From Phymatolithon calcareum (lineage: Eukaryota; Rhodophyta; Florideophyceae; Hapalidiales): a stretch of DNA of 64,000 nucleotides. Positions 60,819-64,000 of this stretch are shown piece by piece. A program made the position numbers and the translations under genes. How positions within the stretch are numbered: the stretch's first letter is position 1; the number at the start of each line of letters is the position of its first letter. The notes under the pieces were generated by a model. The model ran no database searches. It was not told where the DNA came from and saw only the letters and a program-made list of their open reading frames with translations. The stretch lies in NCBI GenBank assembly GCA_977006965.1, contig OZ345352.1:2294001-2358000 (forward strand), in the 5' to 3' direction.

Positions 60819-62758
60819 TGTCTATGTGACGGGAAATTTCCCTCAATTGAGGGAATGAGAATCAATTGTTTTTTGCCAACAAAAGCTACTCATTATTAGG
60901 CTCATCAAACGCATCAAGCTCATGGATGTGTTCAGCATGCTTAGCAAAACAGTTTCTACCTGCTGAAATGCCACATATGTTGATTGCGGCGCCATCAAGT
61001 CTACTACTGGATGAGAATACGAGGGTTAATTCCTTGACTTGTCAGACTCTGCAGTTGTTTTGAACAGCTAAAGTAGTCATCATGCCACCTGTGGCTTACT
61101 TTTCCATTTCGGAGGAGTTAAGTGGATTTCGACACCGTCCTTGGAGCAAATATACCTTTTGGAGTACTGAACATCCATGATTATTGATCGAGGCAGAGTG
61201 AATCCCGGAGGACAAGGCGCCTTGTCCCAGAGTATGGGGCCACAAGACGGCGCAGTATAACTGCGCTATGGGCAGTTTCACCTTCTAAAGCGTTTTGCTT
61301 CTCGCCCTCTGTCGAGGTCCCCAGATCAAGATGCATCATTCTCTTACGTCTTCCTTAGTCTGAATTCTGTAACTCGCAACCTTTCTCCGGTTTACGGTGG
61401 ATGGCGATGTACTACAGGAGGCCATTTTCAATACATGGCCTCCGTTGACATACCAAAGAGATATGAACTTGGCAAAGCAGAACCAGGTCTAATAGAGACA
61501 CAGTGGGTTTTTGTGATCACTAATAACATCGATAAAATCCTGAACGAGCGCCAACCGGTACTCAGCGGACGACATAGTGCCTTGTTCACTTGGTTGCACG
61601 GTGAATGTGACGCACCGGAGGTACTCGAAGAACCTGGCTCTGGTCATGCCACTGTTTGAAAATGACGAAGCAAGGATATACTTGTTCCCCATGGTAGACT
61701 TCCATAAATCTCTTTGCGTCCAACTCCTGAGGACGAGTATTCCGAAAATCTTAGACTCCGTTCTTCCTATTCGTTTCAGCTTAGCGGATGCCTAAGCAAT
61801 AATTGTTCGCAGGTGTACTCGGCGAAACATCGTCATGAAGGAATCGTACGGTGTGTGGAACCCGATGCCACCGTTCTCGGATATAGCATCTCTGTTTATA
61901 GTGCGAACTTTCCAGAACTGACGGGCTTTGCTTGCCCCAATTGGACATAGAACTTGGCCCTCGATGCATGGCACTCCATGAGCAAAAATACTCTGCTCAC
62001 GGTCTGGCGCAATGACATCAAGCTCCTCTTGCGATTATTGGTCCCAAGAACCATGCAGGGTGTAGGCGAGGGAACTCACAAGAGGGAGTTTAGAACTCCT
62101 GTTGATTGTATATTAGATTTTTGTTGCCTTCTGTCTAGAGCGTGGTTGATACTGAACGCAAAACTCAGCGTTTGGCGAAGAAGATGTTCGACCGCGATTA
62201 CTGTAAGCCGGCGTTCGAGGTACAGAATATTGCCTGCTGGAACTCGATACAGGCATTCGAGAGGAACAAGCGCCTTTTTCAGCCTTCCCTGGCTTGACGT
62301 TAAAAATCTTGATAGTCTTAATCTTAGTCTTTTCGTTTGGTTTCTGAACAAGGACCCATTTCACGCGAAGTGACGTGCTCGAGCGACCCTTGATTTCATC
62401 AACGTGCACCTCTTGAACCGTGCCGTTCACCTTTTCTGAACTGGAAAACGCTCCGTATAGTCCGCAGCACTGTGCAGGACTTGTCACTGATGTTGCTTTG
62501 GTGCGTGCGGCTGCACCGACCACTCGGCGCGGGTCTTTTTCTCGAGGCATGGCAGATGTGTTTTTTTCTGGGTGACCAGCAGATTTTCGTTCCTACCGGC
62601 GAACGACGGGGTTTTAAGGTAGTAAAAGGGGTACTCCCCGCCAAGAACAAAAGGTCGCCTTTCCGAATCTGGCGCTCAAAATCAGTTTCGCATTTTTTTC
62701 ATAAACTTTTTCGAGCTTTTAAATCCACCCTCAATTGAGGGTGTTCGTCACATAGACA
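60819..62758 (-). mobile_element. PB-4: piggyBac-like element with both termini
   Basis: 1940 bp with a perfect 13 bp terminal inverted repeat TGTCTATGTGACG (60819-60831 and, inverted, 62746-62758). Just inside each end is the perfect palindrome CCCTCAATTGAGGG (60840-60853 and 62728-62741). It is flanked by CTAG (left) and TTAG (right), not by TTAA. The coding content is a decayed piggyBac-like transposase in minus orientation with the core internally deleted, so it is non-autonomous now. Confidence 0.85.
60880..62550 (-). pseudogene. PB-4 piggyBac-like transposase remnant
   Basis: The N-terminal frame 62550-62113 (145 residues, MPREKDPRRVVGAAARTKAT then a basic Ser-rich stretch) is open and marks the natural start, matching PB-1 and PB-2 N-termini. 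Frames 61974-61489 hold the beginning of the DDE domain (RFFEYLRCVTFTVQPSEQGT). The central DDE residues are deleted. The C-terminal segment 61050-60890 keeps only some cysteines of the zinc finger (CGISAGRNCFAKHAEHIHEL). Confidence 0.75.
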
Positions 62759-62762
62759 TTAG

Positions 62763-63794
62763 CAGCATGATTTTTCTTCTTCAGCCACATAGAGTGCTTA
62801 TATACAGCAAACACGTATCTGACTGTCATTTCAAAAATTAACTAACAGACTGGAGATACTTATTCGTGTTTTGCCACCGTCAAGTCTCTTCCGTTTCTAG
62901 CGCTTAACTTCATCGACAGCTTCACTATCATATCGAGATACTTGGGGCGGGGACTGAGATTTGTTGGAGGATAAAGCTGGCGAACCATGTTCCGCCTTGT
63001 TATCGTTCATCCCTTTGCTCTTTTCAAGGTCAGCTGAAAAGGCTGCTACAGATCCTATCCTTACTGAACATTTCTCCGATGTAGCTGGAATTGTATGCGC
63101 TTTTCAAGGCCATCCATCTTCTGAAGCTGACCCTTGGCAAAAACGGAGAAAAGCATATATCATTACTCATTTTGAAACCTGGTCTACAGTTCTCTCGGTT
63201 TTCACGATGCGCGTTCCTAGCGAGAACAGTCAGCAGAGCAGGGGGAGTAGAAAAACGCGCTTCGGAAGCGCAATGCCCCTCCGGGCCAGATCCCGTTGCC
63301 GAGCCTTGGGAAAAGGATAGGTCTCGATGTGTTTTCAGAAGAGTACGATTGATCATTGGAATAAATTGTTTCTTGCTTTTTGTCATGAACAGGTCAACTC
63401 TAAATTACGCTGACGCGTCACACTTGTCAAAGAAGAACGACCTTTATGGAGGCGCACCAGCCCGCAAACTAAGCATTGACCGGGCAGGGCACAGAACCAG
63501 GAGTCCAATCTGTTTCTACGCCCGACAGGGGCTCGCATCTGCACTTGTTTGTGGGTAAAGGAAACAGTATTTTAAGGGCATTTCTCGTAGATCAAGCCGT
63601 CCGAGGGACAGCACTGAATGGACCATGTCTGCCATTGCCGTGTGCATCGCTCATGCTCTCTTCCACTCGAATCCGCCACAATTTCACTCTAGTAGCTCCA
63701 GGTGTTTCTTCTCTCAGCACACGCATCGAGCCACTGAAAAATTCTCAATATCATTACTTCACGTCTACCAACATCGCCCTGAACTCGCCACACT
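62763..63794. other. Unassigned stretch
   Basis: A plus frame of 155 residues (63091-63558) overlaps other frames on both strands. No domain or repeat partner recognised. Confidence 0.35.
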
Positions 63795-64000
63795 CCTGAA
63801 TGGTACCAATTTCCCTGCTTCATTGCAGGGTTTTTTTGGAAAAGGCAAGAGCTGTGATCCGAGAGCTGTGATCCGGCCTCCTCATGGGAGAAGACGATCA
63901 CCTTCTATTTGTTTGTAATACATGGATTCCGCCCTGAGCGGTATAACACAATGCTAAAGGAAGCTGGGAGAGAGGACAGAAAGAGAGGAAATAGGTAGCG
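63795..64000 (+). repeat. ~200 bp dispersed repeat, copy 2 (cut by window end)
   Basis: Matches the reverse complement of 17355-17560. An internal 15 bp duplication (GAGCTGTGATCCG-type) near 63850-63876 distinguishes this copy. The repeat may continue beyond the window. Confidence 0.8.

Noticed and set aside
60799-62780. TTAA target duplication for the piggyBac-like elements
   Set aside because: I looked for TTAA at both ends of PB-4 and at the PB-2/PB-3 junction. The bases flanking the inverted repeat are CTAG and TTAG instead.

Overview
The window looks like repeat-rich nuclear DNA from an intron-poor or gene-poor eukaryote. I found no convincing host gene, rRNA gene or tRNA gene in 64 kb. 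Almost every recognisable stretch belongs to a mobile element: non-LTR retrotransposons (LINEs) with AP-like endonuclease and reverse transcriptase, Ty1/copia elements, piggyBac-like, hAT-like and pogo-like DNA transposons, and a tRNA-derived SINE. The species cannot be named from this. This element mix occurs in red algae, oomycetes and invertebrates.

Layout. 1-270 is the chromodomain tail of an LTR polyprotein. 2771-3029 is a short LINE-B piece. 3543-8880 is a nearly complete three-ORF LINE (LINE-A) with a perfect 14 bp target-site duplication (TSD). 9.7-11.8 kb holds truncated LINE-D and LINE-B copies. 12.3-14.7 kb is a decayed copia-like gag-protease (minus strand). About 14.8-20.66 kb is an old LINE-B with a PHD finger in ORF1, split by an 803 bp composite insertion. 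20.66-21.09 kb is LINE-C. 25.64-26.52 and 30.53-31.63 kb are two hAT relics. 27.83-30.02 kb is a 5'-truncated LINE-D with a 13 bp TSD. 32105-37879 is a young, apparently intact copia element on the minus strand. 39.2-40.3 kb holds two fused LINE pieces. 43.03-43.88 kb is a pogo/Tigger-type deletion derivative. 44.2-50.35 kb holds three piggyBac-like relics, one carrying a LINE RNase H fragment. 50.59-52.13 kb is LINE-C next to a SINE that is itself split by LINE-B. 52.5-54.3 kb is a purine-rich tandem array. 54.59-55.35 kb holds inverted repeats. 57259-57559 is an intact SINE. 60819-62758 is a fourth piggyBac-like relic with both ends preserved. 63.8-64.0 kb repeats part of the 17 kb insertion.

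How the parts relate. The LINE families share a logic: an ORF1 region with a C4 zinc ribbon, a coiled coil, a shared 'LYF' domain, then endonuclease and reverse transcriptase. Their insertions carry TSDs of about 8-16 bp. Several are extremely short (37 bp, 66 bp) yet still carry clean TSDs. SINE-1 also has a 13 bp TSD and so was probably mobilised by LINE machinery. The copia element is the only one whose main coding sequence looks undamaged. Nesting (LINE-B in SINE, LINE-E in piggyBac, LINE-D in hAT, a composite in LINE-B) gives relative ages. Family names LINE-A to LINE-E, PB-1 to PB-4 and Copia-2 are labels used only here.
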